DNA of 64,000 nucleotides from NCBI RefSeq assembly GCF_027912455.1, contig NZ_CP115446.1, positions 2,906,532 through 2,970,531 of the forward strand, given 5' to 3'. The translations under genes and the position numbers were made by a program. The stretch is from Aurantiacibacter sp. MUD61 (lineage in GTDB: Bacteria > Pseudomonadota > Alphaproteobacteria > Sphingomonadales > Sphingomonadaceae). The notes under the pieces are model-generated. The model was not told the origin of the DNA and did not search any database. It saw nothing but the letters and a program-made list of their open reading frames with translations. Numbering within the stretch: the stretch's first letter is position 1; every line of letters begins with the position of its first letter. Of this stretch, positions 27,020 to 37,873 are shown one piece after another.

Positions 27020-28911
27020 AGCGCCAGCCGCGCCCCGATGAAGACGGCCCGACCGCGCGTGCCATATCCGGCGACGGTCTGGTAATCCTCATCCCAGACA
27101 TTCTCGATCCGGCCGTAAAGCTGGACCTGCTCGGTCACATCATAGGCAGCGCGCAGCGTGAGCACTTCATACGGATCGAGGCGCGTGAAATTACCTGCAT
27201 CATCGAAACTCGCGCCGACAATCCGGAGGTCCGCACCGAGCGAGAACGCTTCAAGCGGAGCCCACTCGGCAGTGAAGGTCGCAGCATGGCGCGGGCGGCG
27301 GGCGAGGCGATTGCCGGTGTCGCGGTTCTCGGTATCGGTGAATGCGTAGGCTGCAGCCAGCTGCAGGGATTCTCCGATTTGGCCACGCAGTTCGGCCTCG
27401 ACACCCTCGGCGCGCGTGCGGGCGATGTTGTCGTAAGTGCCGAAAGGCCGATTGTCGCAGATCGGGTCGGTGTTGCCGAAGCAGCCGATAAAGCCGATCT
27501 GGTCCTGCGTATCGCGGCGGAACAAGGTGACCGCAGCGTAGAACGGCGTATCGTCCAGCGCGCGACCGCCATAGGCGAGGCCGAGGTCGAAAGTCGTCGA
27601 TTGCTCGGGCGTCAGCAGTTGGTTGCCGAAATCGGAATATAGCTGGAACAGGCTCGGCGCCTTGAATCCTTCCCCCACGCTGGCGCGCAGGCGCACATTA
27701 TCAGCCACCGCATAGCTCGCATCCGCACCGAAGCTCACTTCGCTGCCGAATTCGCTGTGATCATCCACCCGCGCGCCGATGTGGCCGGAGATACCGCGCC
27801 ATTCGATCCCGGCCTGTGTGTAGGCACCGAAGAGCCGCGCCGAATTGCCGTCATCGAACAGCGTTTCGTAGCGCGTCCACTCGTTCTCCGCTCCGAAATT
27901 GACGATGATCGGGCCGATGGGCCGCCACTCACCGCGCAGGGACAGGCGATCGGACTGGCCTTCGCTGGTGAAGGTCTCCACGCCGCTGCCATCCAGATTG
28001 TCGCGCGCGGTGTCGGCAAAGCTGTAGGCGGCCTGCACATAGAGCGGGCCGTTATCGAGGATCAGACCAGCCGAACCGAAGGTCTGCCGCGTGTCCTGCA
28101 CATCGTCCGTATCGGCGAGAGTGAAATTCGGCGCGGGGAAGCCGTCGATCTCCAGCTCGCCCTCGGCATGGCGGATGCGGGCGAACGCTTCGACTGCCCA
28201 CGAAATATAATAGCGGCCATAGCCTTCCACCGCCCACTGCTCGAAACCGTCCGCCTCGGTCCCATTGGCCGCGGCGGAGAAACCATCGGTGCGTGCATAG
28301 CTGGCGGATGCGCCGAGATAGCCGGTCTCGGCGTCGGCAATGCCTCCTGCCGCCGACGCTGTCAGGCTGTCATTCGCGCCATATTCCAAGGCTCCATCGA
28401 GGCCGGTCTCGGCGCAGGTCGAAGCGACGATCACCCCGCCCAGCGCGTCCGATCCCCAGATTGTGGAGTTGGAGCCGCGCAGCACTTCCACCTTGGCGAG
28501 GTTGCTGCTGAGCAGATTGCCGAAATCGAAACCGCCCGCAGGCGATGCCGGATCGGCGACGCGCACTCCGTCAAGCACGACAAGCACCTGTTCGGCCTCG
28601 GCACCGCGCAAGCGAACGCTTGTCTGGCTGCCAAGGCTGCCGCTGCGGCTGTAAGTGAGGCCCGGGACGCGTTCGAGGACGCGGGTGAGGTCCGGTCCCT
28701 GAAGCGACGCGATCTCATCCGCACCGAGCACGGTGATCGCCTGGCCGGACGCCTCTACCGGGCTGCGCGTGCCGGTGGCGGTAACAGTGATGGTGTCTTC
28801 ATTGTCGCGCTCCACCTCGCTGGCGAGCACAATCTCATCATCGGCATCCTGCGCCATGGTGGGCGCCGCCAGAGCTGAAAGAGAAACACCAACAAACAGT
28901 AATTTACGCAC
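27016..28911 (-). CDS. btuB: TonB-dependent vitamin B12 receptor
   Basis: 631 residues, outer-membrane barrel with an N-terminal plug. A signal peptide (LLFVGVSLSALAAPTMAQ) precedes a TonB-box-like DTITVTATG, then the plug motifs VLERVPGLTYSRSG, VRLRGAEAEQVLVVLDGVRV and LAKVEVLRGSNSTIWGSDALGGVI. It ends GRAVFIGARLAL, with a hydrophobic terminus usual for barrels, though the last residue is Leu rather than Phe. The GTG start at 28911 has GGAGGT just upstream. It imports cobalamin with TonB-ExbBD energy and is the first gene behind the riboswitch. Confidence 0.93.
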   Translation of the reverse strand: MRKLLFVGVSLSALAAPTMAQDADDEIVLASEVERDNEDTITVTATGTRSPVEASGQAITVLGADEIASLQGPDLTRVLERVPGLTYSRSGSLGSQTSVRLRGAEAEQVLVVLDGVRVADPASPAGGFDFGNLLSSNLAKVEVLRGSNSTIWGSDALGGVIVASTCAETGLDGALEYGANDSLTASAAGGIADAETGYLGASASYARTDGFSAAANGTEADGFEQWAVEGYGRYYISWAVEAFARIRHAEGELEIDGFPAPNFTLADTDDVQDTRQTFGSAGLILDNGPLYVQAAYSFADTARDNLDGSGVETFTSEGQSDRLSLRGEWRPIGPIIVNFGAENEWTRYETLFDDGNSARLFGAYTQAGIEWRGISGHIGARVDDHSEFGSEVSFGADASYAVADNVRLRASVGEGFKAPSLFQLYSDFGNQLLTPEQSTTFDLGLAYGGRALDDTPFYAAVTLFRRDTQDQIGFIGCFGNTDPICDNRPFGTYDNIARTRAEGVEAELRGQIGESLQLAAAYAFTDTENRDTGNRLARRPRHAATFTAEWAPLEAFSLGADLRIVGASFDDAGNFTRLDPYEVLTLRAAYDVTEQVQLYGRIENVWDEDYQTVAGYGTRGRAVFIGARLAL

Positions 28912-29014
28912 AATACCTCCTATCAAAAGCGAACTTGCCGCTTGTGACGGAGGGAGCGCAGAACACGCTCTCCCGTTTGCTTTCGGTACACCCCGCCCGA
29001 CCGCAAAAGCGACC

Positions 29015-29192
29015 ATCGCAGGCAGGTCTCCTGGCTCCCGGATCAGCGGTCCATCTTCGCCTTCCCACGCCCGGCAAGCCCGCGCGCAGTGGCATACAGA
29101 AGATGTCCCTCCCCGGTCACAGTTGCGGGGGCAGCGCGGGATCCTCACCCGCTTCCCTCTTAGGCCAGCCTTCGCTGGCAACCCGTGACGTC
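29015..29192 (-). promoter_or_regulatory. Cobalamin riboswitch
   Basis: Read on the minus strand, the leader of btuB contains the B12-box core GCTGCCCCCGCAACTGTGA, preceded by GGGAAGCGGGTGAGGATCCC and followed by the conserved GGAGCCAGGAGACCTGCC near the 3' end, in the order and spacing of cobalamin riboswitches. When adenosylcobalamin binds, such elements lower expression of uptake genes. The leader then runs about 100 bases to the btuB start. Confidence 0.95.
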
Positions 29193-29323
29193 GAATGCCC
29201 CTTTAAACGCCGCAATTTCGGTCCGCAAGGCCAAGCTTTGCGCGGCCCGTCGTCCCGCGCTGGAACGCGGGGGAAATCGCAAGTGTTTGGCAAGGCTTTT
29301 GCGCCTATGGGATAATCGTGGAC

Positions 29324-30376
29324 ATGTCCCCCGCCTTCCCTGCCCAGCCGCGGCGCGATTTCCGCACCAAGCGTGTGCCGGCAAAAGTGCGTGCGCAGAG
29401 CTTTGCCAAGAAGCTCGGCGTGCTGGCATTTGCCGTGGCCATTCCTACGCTTGCCGCGCCTGCCACACTGGAAGCATTGCAGAGCGAGCCGGAGCAGCCG
29501 CAAGTGGACCTGATGCCGTTCGAAACACCGGGGCAGAGCTTTCCGGGGTCGGCATTTTATTATCTCGAACAATCGCCAGAGCTTGTCGAAATGGCGGGTT
29601 TTGCAGGTCCGGTCGAAGTCATCGGTGACCCGGCCTTCGTCCGCGCGGACGATGGCGATACCATGCCGCTCGCCGCGCCAGTGCTACGGATCACCGGCAG
29701 CGACCGTGACCATGTTCGCGCGCAACAATGCATGACGCAGGCGATCTATTACGAGGCGGCGAGCGAAAGCGAATCCGGCCAGCGTGCTGTGGCGCAGGTG
29801 GTGCTCAACCGTGTGGCGCACCCCGCCTATCCGCGCAGCGTGTGCGGCGTTGTCTATCAGGGCAGCGAGCGGCGGACGGGTTGCCAGTTCACCTTTACCT
29901 GCGACGGATCGCTCGCGCGCCAGCCATCGCAAAGCGGTTGGAACCGCGCCAGCCGCATTGCAAGGGAAGCGCTTTCGGGCGTGGTATATGCCCGCGTCGG
30001 CACGGCCACACACTACCACACACTCGCGGTCAGCCCCTATTGGGCCCCGAGCCTTGAAACCGTCGGCATTATCGGCGCGCATATCTTCTATCGCTGGCCC
30101 GGGCGCGCGGGCCAGCCCGATGCTTTCTCCGCCCGCTATGCAGGGGCAGAACCTGCACCCGGCCGCGCGAGAGCAGTAACGCAGGATGCCCCCGACCCGG
30201 TCAATCCCGGCAGCATCGAACAGTTTGCAGCCACGCCCGCGCCCAACACAACTCCCGCAGCACCGACCGAGGCCCCGCAGCCCGCGGCAAGCGCTCCGGC
30301 AGGAGAAGCCCAGGAAGGCAGCGGCAGCGTGCGGCCCGAATTCCGCAACAGTGGACGATGGATTGAACGGTCCTGA
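29324..30376 (+). CDS. SleB/CwlJ-type cell wall hydrolase (Hydrolase_2)
   Basis: 350 residues with a membrane segment (LGVLAFAVAIPTLAAPATLEAL, about 31-52) and a central Hydrolase_2 domain: CMTQAIYYEAASESESGQRAVAQVVLNRV, split by the catalytic-type Glu in YYEAASE, then YPRSVCGVVYQG and GCQFTFTCDG. It probably cuts peptidoglycan as a lytic enzyme, though sphingomonads do not form spores. The C-terminal 80 residues are Pro/Ala-rich and likely disordered. The first codon is uncertain between GTG 29318 and ATG 29324. Confidence 0.85.
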   Translation: MSPAFPAQPRRDFRTKRVPAKVRAQSFAKKLGVLAFAVAIPTLAAPATLEALQSEPEQPQVDLMPFETPGQSFPGSAFYYLEQSPELVEMAGFAGPVEVIGDPAFVRADDGDTMPLAAPVLRITGSDRDHVRAQQCMTQAIYYEAASESESGQRAVAQVVLNRVAHPAYPRSVCGVVYQGSERRTGCQFTFTCDGSLARQPSQSGWNRASRIAREALSGVVYARVGTATHYHTLAVSPYWAPSLETVGIIGAHIFYRWPGRAGQPDAFSARYAGAEPAPGRARAVTQDAPDPVNPGSIEQFAATPAPNTTPAAPTEAPQPAASAPAGEAQEGSGSVRPEFRNSGRWIERS

Positions 30377-30506
30377 GGATAGCTCCCTGAATTACCGCTA
30401 AGATTCCGGAAACCATCCTGCCACACCCTTGATTAGACAGTCCGTTTTACAAAGCTGACACGCGCCGCGCCGCGCCTGTTATGAACTGAACGGATTGACT
30501 CCACCC

Positions 30507-30824
30507 ATGCCCATTCGATTTGCCGCCCCTGCCACGTCCATGCCTGCCCGCATGACGCGAGACCGGGTGCGCGCTGCACATCGCATGCCTGCCAATGACA
30601 ATGGCGATATGGTCGATCCGGCGCATATGCATGCAGCGCTGCGCCACTTTGCCAAGCATGGGCTGGCCGCAGCCCAGCACGCTCGCGAGCAAGCGATAAT
30701 TGCGGCGCGCGCAGGCGACCGGCCAACATTCGAATGGTGGCTCGAGATCTGCCGCGCGCTCGATCGGCGGATGGCGCGCAAGCTCGATCGCAGCCACGCC
30801 TGTGCCGGCGAGACCGCCATCTAA
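30507..30824 (+). CDS. Small conserved hypothetical protein
   Basis: 105-residue soluble protein. It contains MPANDNGDMVDPAHMHAAL followed by an alanine-rich helical region (LRHFAKHGLAAAQHAREQA) and RPTFEWWLEICRALDRRMARKLD. I have seen similar short proteins in sphingomonads but know no function. The ATG at 30507 is preferred to the TTG at 30495. The ANDN peptide is part of this coding frame and should not be mistaken for a tmRNA tag. Confidence 0.6.
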   Translation: MPIRFAAPATSMPARMTRDRVRAAHRMPANDNGDMVDPAHMHAALRHFAKHGLAAAQHAREQAIIAARAGDRPTFEWWLEICRALDRRMARKLDRSHACAGETAI

Positions 30825-30936
30825 TCTCTTTGCGAGAAATCAAATTCTTACCGAAATCTGACACGCGACTACGCATCCATAGCGTAAGGCGCTGCTTAAC
30901 CATTGAGTGACCCGAGCGACATAAAGTGCTTTCTCA

Positions 30937-32562
30937 ATGGCTTGGCTCAAATCCCCCACGGCTTTTTCGCATATGATGCGCCGGATCGGTATCGATGCGG
31001 ATAATCGGCGCGGAACCTCGTGGGGACCCACCTTCCTTTTGGCAACACCGCCGCTGGTCGCAGGTGTTTTTCTCCTTCCGGTGCATTGGCTGTTCAAACT
31101 GGCGGGCGTCGCGCTGGTGACGCTTTGCAGCGTATACGCGGCAGTGCACACAGCGCGTCAGCTTCGCCACCGGATCGCAGAAGCCGAGATGCATCGGGAA
31201 TATGCGCGCGAGATGGAAGCGCGCTCTCGCGTGGATCCTGTCACCGGCCTATCCAATCGCGTCGGCTTTGAACACGATCTTGCGTGCATGATGGAGGACC
31301 TTCCGCTCGGCACGAAGCTCACCGTGATGTGGATCGACCTGCATCGTTTTATCGAAACGAACAATTCACTCGGCCATGCTGTCGGTGACAGGGTTCTGCA
31401 GGAAGCGGCAGAGCGCCTGCGCGCGAATGTGCCCGATGGCGCCGCCATCAGCCGCTTTTCTAGCGACGAATTTGTGGTCGCCGCCAAGCTGGCCTCCGCG
31501 GTCAAGGCGCAGGAAATCGCCAGTGCCCTGCGCGATGCGCTGGCCCAGCCCTATCGCGTGAAAGGGCATCGCATAGAAAGCGGATCGATGATTGGCGTCG
31601 CTGCCATGCCCGATGATGCAATCACGCAATCGGGCCTGCTGCAGGCCGCCGATCTCGCGCTTTATCACGCCAAGGCGAGCGGGCCGAATGAAGTGCGCTT
31701 CTTCCACGATTCCATGACGCGGGCACTGGCGCGAAAGAAAGAAATCGAAGCCGAGCTGCGCGCCGCCATCCAGCGCGACGAGCTGTCGATTTTCTTCCAG
31801 CCGATTTTCGACCTGCGCACCGGGCGGATTCGCTGTTTCGAGGCGCTGGTGCGCTGGTTTCACCCCGAAAAGGGTGAGCTCTACCCTGACGAGTTCATTC
31901 CCGTAGCAGAGGATACCGGCCTCATCATCACGCTGGGCAATTGGATCACGCGCCAGGCGGCCAAGGCGGCAACCAGCTGGCCGGAGCACGTGACGCTAGC
32001 GGTCAATCTGTCGCCTGTGCAGATCAAGGCGCCGGGTGCCGCGCTGGGCATTCTGGCGGCGGTGCGCGATGCTGGGCTTGCCCCGTCACGGCTCGAACTG
32101 GAGCTGACCGAGAATCTTTTCCTCGAAGATGATGAGAACACCGCGGCTTTCATCGACATGCTGTCGGCTGAAGGCATTCACTTCTCGCTCGACGATTTCG
32201 GTACGGGCTATTCCTCGCTTTCCTACATAAACCGGCATCCGTTCCGCACGATCAAGGTGGATCGCAGCTTCGTATCGGGCGTGAACGCGGCCACCTGCAG
32301 CGAAGCCATCATTCGCGCTGTTGCCGAGATGGGCCGCACGCTCGACATGGAAATCGTTGCCGAGGGGCTGGAGACGATCGACCAGGTCCACAGCGTACGC
32401 GCGGCAGGCTGCACGCTGGGCCAGGGCTATTATTTCAGCCGCGCTGTACCCGATTTCACAGCGGCAATGCTGCTCGCGCAGGAACAAAGCCGCCTGGACC
32501 GTGTTCAATCCAGCGTAGTGCATCCTATCGGGCCTGAGCCCATGCACAAAAAGGCTGGCTGA
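30937..32562 (+). CDS. EAL-domain c-di-GMP phosphodiesterase with degenerate GGDEF domain
   Basis: 541 residues. Two hydrophobic helices (about 30-72) anchor it, followed by a coiled linker, a GGDEF-like domain (about 98-260) and an EAL domain (about 275-530). The cyclase motif is SSDEF at 175-179 instead of GGDEF, so synthesis is unlikely. The EAL domain looks active: FEALVRW (302-304 EAL), LAVNLSPVQ, LELTENLF, DDFGTGYSSLSYI, KVDRSFV and AEGLET are intact. The likely role is degradation of c-di-GMP, possibly with GTP binding by the first domain. It stands alone. Confidence 0.92.
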   Translation: MAWLKSPTAFSHMMRRIGIDADNRRGTSWGPTFLLATPPLVAGVFLLPVHWLFKLAGVALVTLCSVYAAVHTARQLRHRIAEAEMHREYAREMEARSRVDPVTGLSNRVGFEHDLACMMEDLPLGTKLTVMWIDLHRFIETNNSLGHAVGDRVLQEAAERLRANVPDGAAISRFSSDEFVVAAKLASAVKAQEIASALRDALAQPYRVKGHRIESGSMIGVAAMPDDAITQSGLLQAADLALYHAKASGPNEVRFFHDSMTRALARKKEIEAELRAAIQRDELSIFFQPIFDLRTGRIRCFEALVRWFHPEKGELYPDEFIPVAEDTGLIITLGNWITRQAAKAATSWPEHVTLAVNLSPVQIKAPGAALGILAAVRDAGLAPSRLELELTENLFLEDDENTAAFIDMLSAEGIHFSLDDFGTGYSSLSYINRHPFRTIKVDRSFVSGVNAATCSEAIIRAVAEMGRTLDMEIVAEGLETIDQVHSVRAAGCTLGQGYYFSRAVPDFTAAMLLAQEQSRLDRVQSSVVHPIGPEPMHKKAG

Positions 32563-32749
32563 GGGCCAAAACAGCAGCCATCGCAGGCACCTTATTGCTA
32601 TTGCGAACTCTTATCAAAAACTAATCCCGATAGACGGTTGCCAAGCCGTTTCCAGCGTCCTAGGGCGGGCAGCGAAATCAGACTTTCGTCCCGCTGGGCG
32701 CTTGCGGCGAAGTCTGGCAGTTCGATTGGCACGCGCCCGCACGTACTGA

Positions 32750-33729
<980 letters not shown>

Positions 33730-33730
<1 letters not shown>

Positions 33731-34089
33731 TGCACCGTCCGGCTTCTCTACTTCTGTTAATCGGCCTCCTTGGATGTTCCAGCGAGCCGACGGAGGAGCA
33801 GATGGCGGCTTTAAACGGCTGCACGGGCGTATGGCGAGCGGAGTTCTCCAACCTTTATGGGGACCGGGACGAAGCGACTCACCAGCATACGATGGCCGTT
33901 ATGAGAGCCGAAGAGATTGCGTTCGAAGCTGATGGCACTTTCACCTTCAGCCAGCCGCCTGAGGATCTTGCAGATCAGTACGACATGAAGTTTGATTGCC
34001 AAGGCAACATCGACGAGCGAAAAATTGAATTCGTCCGAGTTGGAGAGCGCGAAGCTCGACCTCCTCAGGGCCAAATCTGGAGTTTTTAA
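33730..34089 (+). CDS. Small lipoprotein within the TCA operon
   Basis: 119 residues with a textbook lipobox ([12 protein letters not shown], Cys at about 16). The mature part holds [17 protein letters not shown], a histidine-rich THQHTMAVM and [16 protein letters not shown], which resembles small beta-rich lipocalin-like lipoproteins but matches no family I can name. It overlaps mdh in front (TGATG) and sucD behind (TAATG), so it is translated with both. In most alphaproteobacteria the sucC gene is expected at about this place. Confidence 0.65.
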
Positions 34090-34979
34090 TGTCCATCCTC
34101 GTAAACAAAGACACCAAGGTCATCACCCAGGGGATGACCGGCAACACCGGTACTTTTCACACGCAGCAGGCGCTCGATTACGGGACGCAGATGGTTGCGG
34201 GTGTGACACCGGGCAAAGGCGGCACCGAGCATCTCGGCCTGCCGCAGTTCAACACTGTGCGTGAAGCCAAGGAAGCCACCGGCGCGACCGCGAGCTGCAT
34301 CTACGTGCCGCCGCCCTTCGCTGCCGACGCGATCCTCGAGGCGATCGAGGCCGAGGTCGAGCTGATCATCACGATCACCGAAGGCGTTCCGGTCATGGAC
34401 ATGATCACCGTGAAGCGCGCGCTCACCGGCTCCAAGTCGCGCCTGATCGGCCCCAACTGCCCCGGTGTCCTGACCCCGGAAGAATGCAAGATCGGCATCA
34501 TGCCGGGCAAGATCTTCAAGAAGGGCAGCGTCGGTGTCGTCTCGCGCTCGGGCACGCTCACCTATGAAGCCGTGCACCAGACCACCGCCGTCGGCCTCGG
34601 CCAGACGACCGCTGTCGGCATTGGCGGTGACCCGGTCAACGGCACCAACTTTATCGACGTGCTCGACATGTTCCTCGACGATGAGGAAACCAAATCGATC
34701 ATCATGATCGGCGAAATCGGCGGCAGCGCCGAAGAAGAAGCCGCCGAATTCATCAAGCAGGAAGCAGCCAAGGGCCGGAGCAAGCCGATGGTCGGCTTCA
34801 TCGCCGGTCGCACTGCGCCTCCGGGCCGCCGGATGGGCCACGCAGGGGCTATCGTTTCGGGCGGCAAAGGCGGCGCTGAAGACAAGATCGCGGCGATGGA
34901 AGATGCGGGCATCCGCGTCTCCCCCTCCCCCAGCGAACTTGGCACGACGCTCGACGCGCTGCTCAAAGAACTGGCGTAA
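34089..34979 (+). CDS. sucD: Succinate-CoA ligase, alpha subunit
   Basis: 296 residues. It binds CoA and carries the phospho-His. Motifs: [34 protein letters not shown], the CoA loop and IGPNCPGV, and the active-site His in [13 protein letters not shown]. It converts succinyl-CoA to succinate with NTP formation together with SucC. The sucC gene is not in this window, so the partner must be elsewhere. Its ATG overlaps the lipoprotein stop by one base. Confidence 0.96.
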   Translation: MSILVNKDTKVITQGMTGNTGTFHTQQALDYGTQMVAGVTPGKGGTEHLGLPQFNTVREAKEATGATASCIYVPPPFAADAILEAIEAEVELIITITEGVPVMDMITVKRALTGSKSRLIGPNCPGVLTPEECKIGIMPGKIFKKGSVGVVSRSGTLTYEAVHQTTAVGLGQTTAVGIGGDPVNGTNFIDVLDMFLDDEETKSIIMIGEIGGSAEEEAAEFIKQEAAKGRSKPMVGFIAGRTAPPGRRMGHAGAIVSGGKGGAEDKIAAMEDAGIRVSPSPSELGTTLDALLKELA

Positions 34980-35014
34980 CGCTAACGCGCCTTCGCGGCG
35001 TTCAAAGGTGCCCC

Positions 35015-37849
35015 ATGGGTAAAGAACCGGACAATTTTCTCCCCGAAATGCCTGACCAGGAAGGCCCCCAAAAGGGGCCGAGCTGGGGCAATCCGCGCTG
35101 GCCGCTGACCGACGCCGCGCCCGATCTCGATGCGGCGATGGACCCGACCGAGATGATGGCCGCAGTCAAGGAAGCAGCCGCCAAGGCGGGCAAGCCGACA
35201 GACACGGCGAGCGTGGAGGAAGCATGCCGGGATTCGATCCAGGCGATGCTGCTGATCCGGCTTTACCGTGTGCGCGGGCACATGGCGGCCAATCTCGATC
35301 CACTGGGCCTGACCCACCGCGAAGAGCCGGCCGACCTGTCGCTCAAATGGCACGGCTTCGATGGCAAGGAAGACAAGGAAGTCTTCGTTGGCGGCGTGTT
35401 CGGATATGAATGGGTCACCATCGGCAAGCTGTATGAAACGCTGCGCGCCACGTACTGTGGCCACGTCGGCCTCGAATACATGCACATCGCCGACACGACC
35501 GAGCGGCGTTTCCTGCAGGACAAGTTCGAAAGCCCCGAAGAGACGATCCAGTTCACGCCCGAAGGTAAGGAAGCGATCCTGAAGGCTGTGGTTCGCGGTG
35601 AGGAATACGAGAAGTATCTCGCCAAGAAATACGTCGGCACGAAGCGTTTCGGCCTCGACGGCGGTGAAGCCATGATCCCGGCGCTGGAAGCGGTCATCAA
35701 ATATGGCGGCAGCTCCGGCGTGCGCGAAATCATTTACGGCATGGCCCACCGCGGTCGGTTGAACGTGCTCGCCAATGTGATGGCCAAGCCATACCGCGTG
35801 ATCTTCCACGAATTCTCCGGCGGTTCCGCCAATCCGGAGGATGTCGGCGGATCGGGCGATGTGAAATACCACCTCGGCACCAGCACCGACCGCGAATTCG
35901 ACGGCATCAAGGTGCACATGTCGCTGGTCCCCAATCCCAGCCATCTCGAAGCGGTGAATCCGGTTGTCCTCGGCAAGACCCGCGCACAGCAGGCCATGCA
36001 TGATGACCTTGCCGCACATGAAAAGGTGCTGCCCGTTCTGATCCATGGCGATGCGGCCTTCGCGGGACAGGGCGTGGTATGGGAAAGCCTCAGCCTGTCG
36101 GGCGTGCAGGGCTATGACACGGGCGGCTGCCTGCACTTCATCATCAATAACCAGATCGGTTTTACGACCAGCCCCAAATTCGCCAGATCGTCCCCCTACC
36201 CATCGGACGTGGCCAAGGGCATCCAGGCCCCGATCCTGCACGTAAACGGTGACGATCCCGAAGCGGTGACGTTCGCCTGCAAGCTCGCGGTCGAATACCG
36301 CCAGACTTTCAAGCGCGATATCGTGATCGACATGTGGTGCTATCGCCGCTTCGGCCACAATGAAGGCGATGAGCCGAGCTTCACCCAGCCGCTGATGTAC
36401 AAGGAAATCCGCAAGCACACGCGCGTGTCGGAAATCTATTCCAGCCGATTGAAAGAAGAAGGCGTCATCGGTGACGAGGCGCTGGCCGATGCGCGGCAGG
36501 AATTCATCTCGCACCTCGATGAGGAATTCGAGAAGGCGAAGGATTACAAGCCCAACGAAGTCGATTGGTTCGCCGGGCGCTGGAGCGGACTGCACAAGCC
36601 CGTCGACCCGGAAACCGCGCGCCGCAATGTCGACACCGCCCTGCCTAAGAAGTTGTTCGACAGCCTTGGCCGTACGCTGACCACGGTCCCTGAGGATCAT
36701 ACGGTCCACAAGACGCTCAACCGCGTGCTCGATGCCAAGCGCGAAATGTTCAGCAGCGGCGAAGGCTTCGACTGGGCAACGGCAGAAGCGCTGGCCTTTG
36801 GCAGTCTGGTGACAGAAGGTTTCGGCGTGCGCCTGTCCGGCCAGGATTCGGGCCGCGGCACATTCAGCCAGCGCCATGCCATCTGGGTCGACCAGGATAG
36901 CGAGGACAAATACATCCCGCTCGCCACGCTGCCGCACGGCAAGTTTGAAGTCTACGATTCCACGCTCAGCGAATTCGGCGTGCTCGGCTTCGAATATGGC
37001 TTTGCCATGGCGGACCCGAAAACGCTGGTGATGTGGGAAGCGCAGTTCGGCGATTTCGCCAACGGTGCGCAGATCATGATCGACCAGTTCATCGCTGCCG
37101 GTGAAGTGAAGTGGATGCGCGCCAACGGCCTCGTGCTGCTGCTGCCGCATGGCTATGAAGGCCAGGGTCCGGAGCACTCCTCTGCCCGCCTCGAGCGCTT
37201 CCTGCAGCTGTGCGCGAATGACAACATCCAGGTGCTGAACATCACCAGCCCGGCGAATTACTTCCACGTGCTTCGCCGCCAGATGCTGCGCCCGTTCCGC
37301 AAGCCGATGGTCATCATGACGCCCAAGAGCCTGCTGCGGCATCCGGATGCCAAATCCGATGCCTCGCAATTCATGGGCAAGAGCCATTTCATGCGCATCC
37401 TGTCGGATCGCAAGGAAGTGGCCGACACCAAGGTGAAACGCCTCGTCCTGTGCAGCGGCAAGGTCTCTTACGATTTGATGGACAAGCGCGATGAGGAAAA
37501 GATCGACGATGTATCGGTCGTCCGTATCGAGCAGCTCTACCCCTTCCCCGGCGAACCGCTGGCCGTGCGCCTGAAGCGTATGACCAATCTGGAAGAAGTC
37601 GTCTGGTGCCAGGAAGAACCGCACAACAATGGCGCATGGTTCTTCGTGCAGAACCGCATCGAAGAAGCGCTGACTGCCGCCGGACACAAGGGCATGCGCC
37701 CGACCTATGCCGGGCGTGAGGAAGCTGCATCGCCCGCAACCGGCTTTGCCAGCCGCCACCAGGCGCAGCAGGAAGCCCTCGTCTCCGTCGCGCTCGGCCT
37801 GTCCGAACGCGGTGCCACCAATGCCAAGCGCAAAGCGCGCAAGTCCTGA
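35015..37849 (+). CDS. sucA: 2-oxoglutarate dehydrogenase E1 component
   Basis: 944-residue thiamine diphosphate enzyme that decarboxylates 2-oxoglutarate in the OGDH complex. Clear features: MLLIRLYRVRGHMAANLDPL, IYGMAHRGRLNVLANV, the ThDP motif in GDAAFAGQGVVWE to IINNQIGFTT and YRRFGHNEGDEP, and C-terminal RIEQLYPFPGEPL. The usual N-terminal signature SFL-x-G...YIE-LY-DFL that binds E2 is not seen; the protein starts MGKEPDNFLPEMPDQ and reaches the catalytic region within about 70 residues. The length is still normal for the family. Confidence 0.96.
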   Translation: MGKEPDNFLPEMPDQEGPQKGPSWGNPRWPLTDAAPDLDAAMDPTEMMAAVKEAAAKAGKPTDTASVEEACRDSIQAMLLIRLYRVRGHMAANLDPLGLTHREEPADLSLKWHGFDGKEDKEVFVGGVFGYEWVTIGKLYETLRATYCGHVGLEYMHIADTTERRFLQDKFESPEETIQFTPEGKEAILKAVVRGEEYEKYLAKKYVGTKRFGLDGGEAMIPALEAVIKYGGSSGVREIIYGMAHRGRLNVLANVMAKPYRVIFHEFSGGSANPEDVGGSGDVKYHLGTSTDREFDGIKVHMSLVPNPSHLEAVNPVVLGKTRAQQAMHDDLAAHEKVLPVLIHGDAAFAGQGVVWESLSLSGVQGYDTGGCLHFIINNQIGFTTSPKFARSSPYPSDVAKGIQAPILHVNGDDPEAVTFACKLAVEYRQTFKRDIVIDMWCYRRFGHNEGDEPSFTQPLMYKEIRKHTRVSEIYSSRLKEEGVIGDEALADARQEFISHLDEEFEKAKDYKPNEVDWFAGRWSGLHKPVDPETARRNVDTALPKKLFDSLGRTLTTVPEDHTVHKTLNRVLDAKREMFSSGEGFDWATAEALAFGSLVTEGFGVRLSGQDSGRGTFSQRHAIWVDQDSEDKYIPLATLPHGKFEVYDSTLSEFGVLGFEYGFAMADPKTLVMWEAQFGDFANGAQIMIDQFIAAGEVKWMRANGLVLLLPHGYEGQGPEHSSARLERFLQLCANDNIQVLNITSPANYFHVLRRQMLRPFRKPMVIMTPKSLLRHPDAKSDASQFMGKSHFMRILSDRKEVADTKVKRLVLCSGKVSYDLMDKRDEEKIDDVSVVRIEQLYPFPGEPLAVRLKRMTNLEEVVWCQEEPHNNGAWFFVQNRIEEALTAAGHKGMRPTYAGREEAASPATGFASRHQAQQEALVSVALGLSERGATNAKRKARKS

Positions 37850-37873
37850 TCAGGAAGCCAAGGGAAAATACAC

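Noticed and set aside
30585..30620. ANDN codons resembling a tmRNA tag
   Set aside because: They lie in a coding frame (MPANDNGDM) with no surrounding tmRNA structure.
34982..37759. 925-codon minus-strand open frame opposite sucA
   Set aside because: Shadow of sucA, composed of low-complexity His/Val/Ala stretches with no family match.
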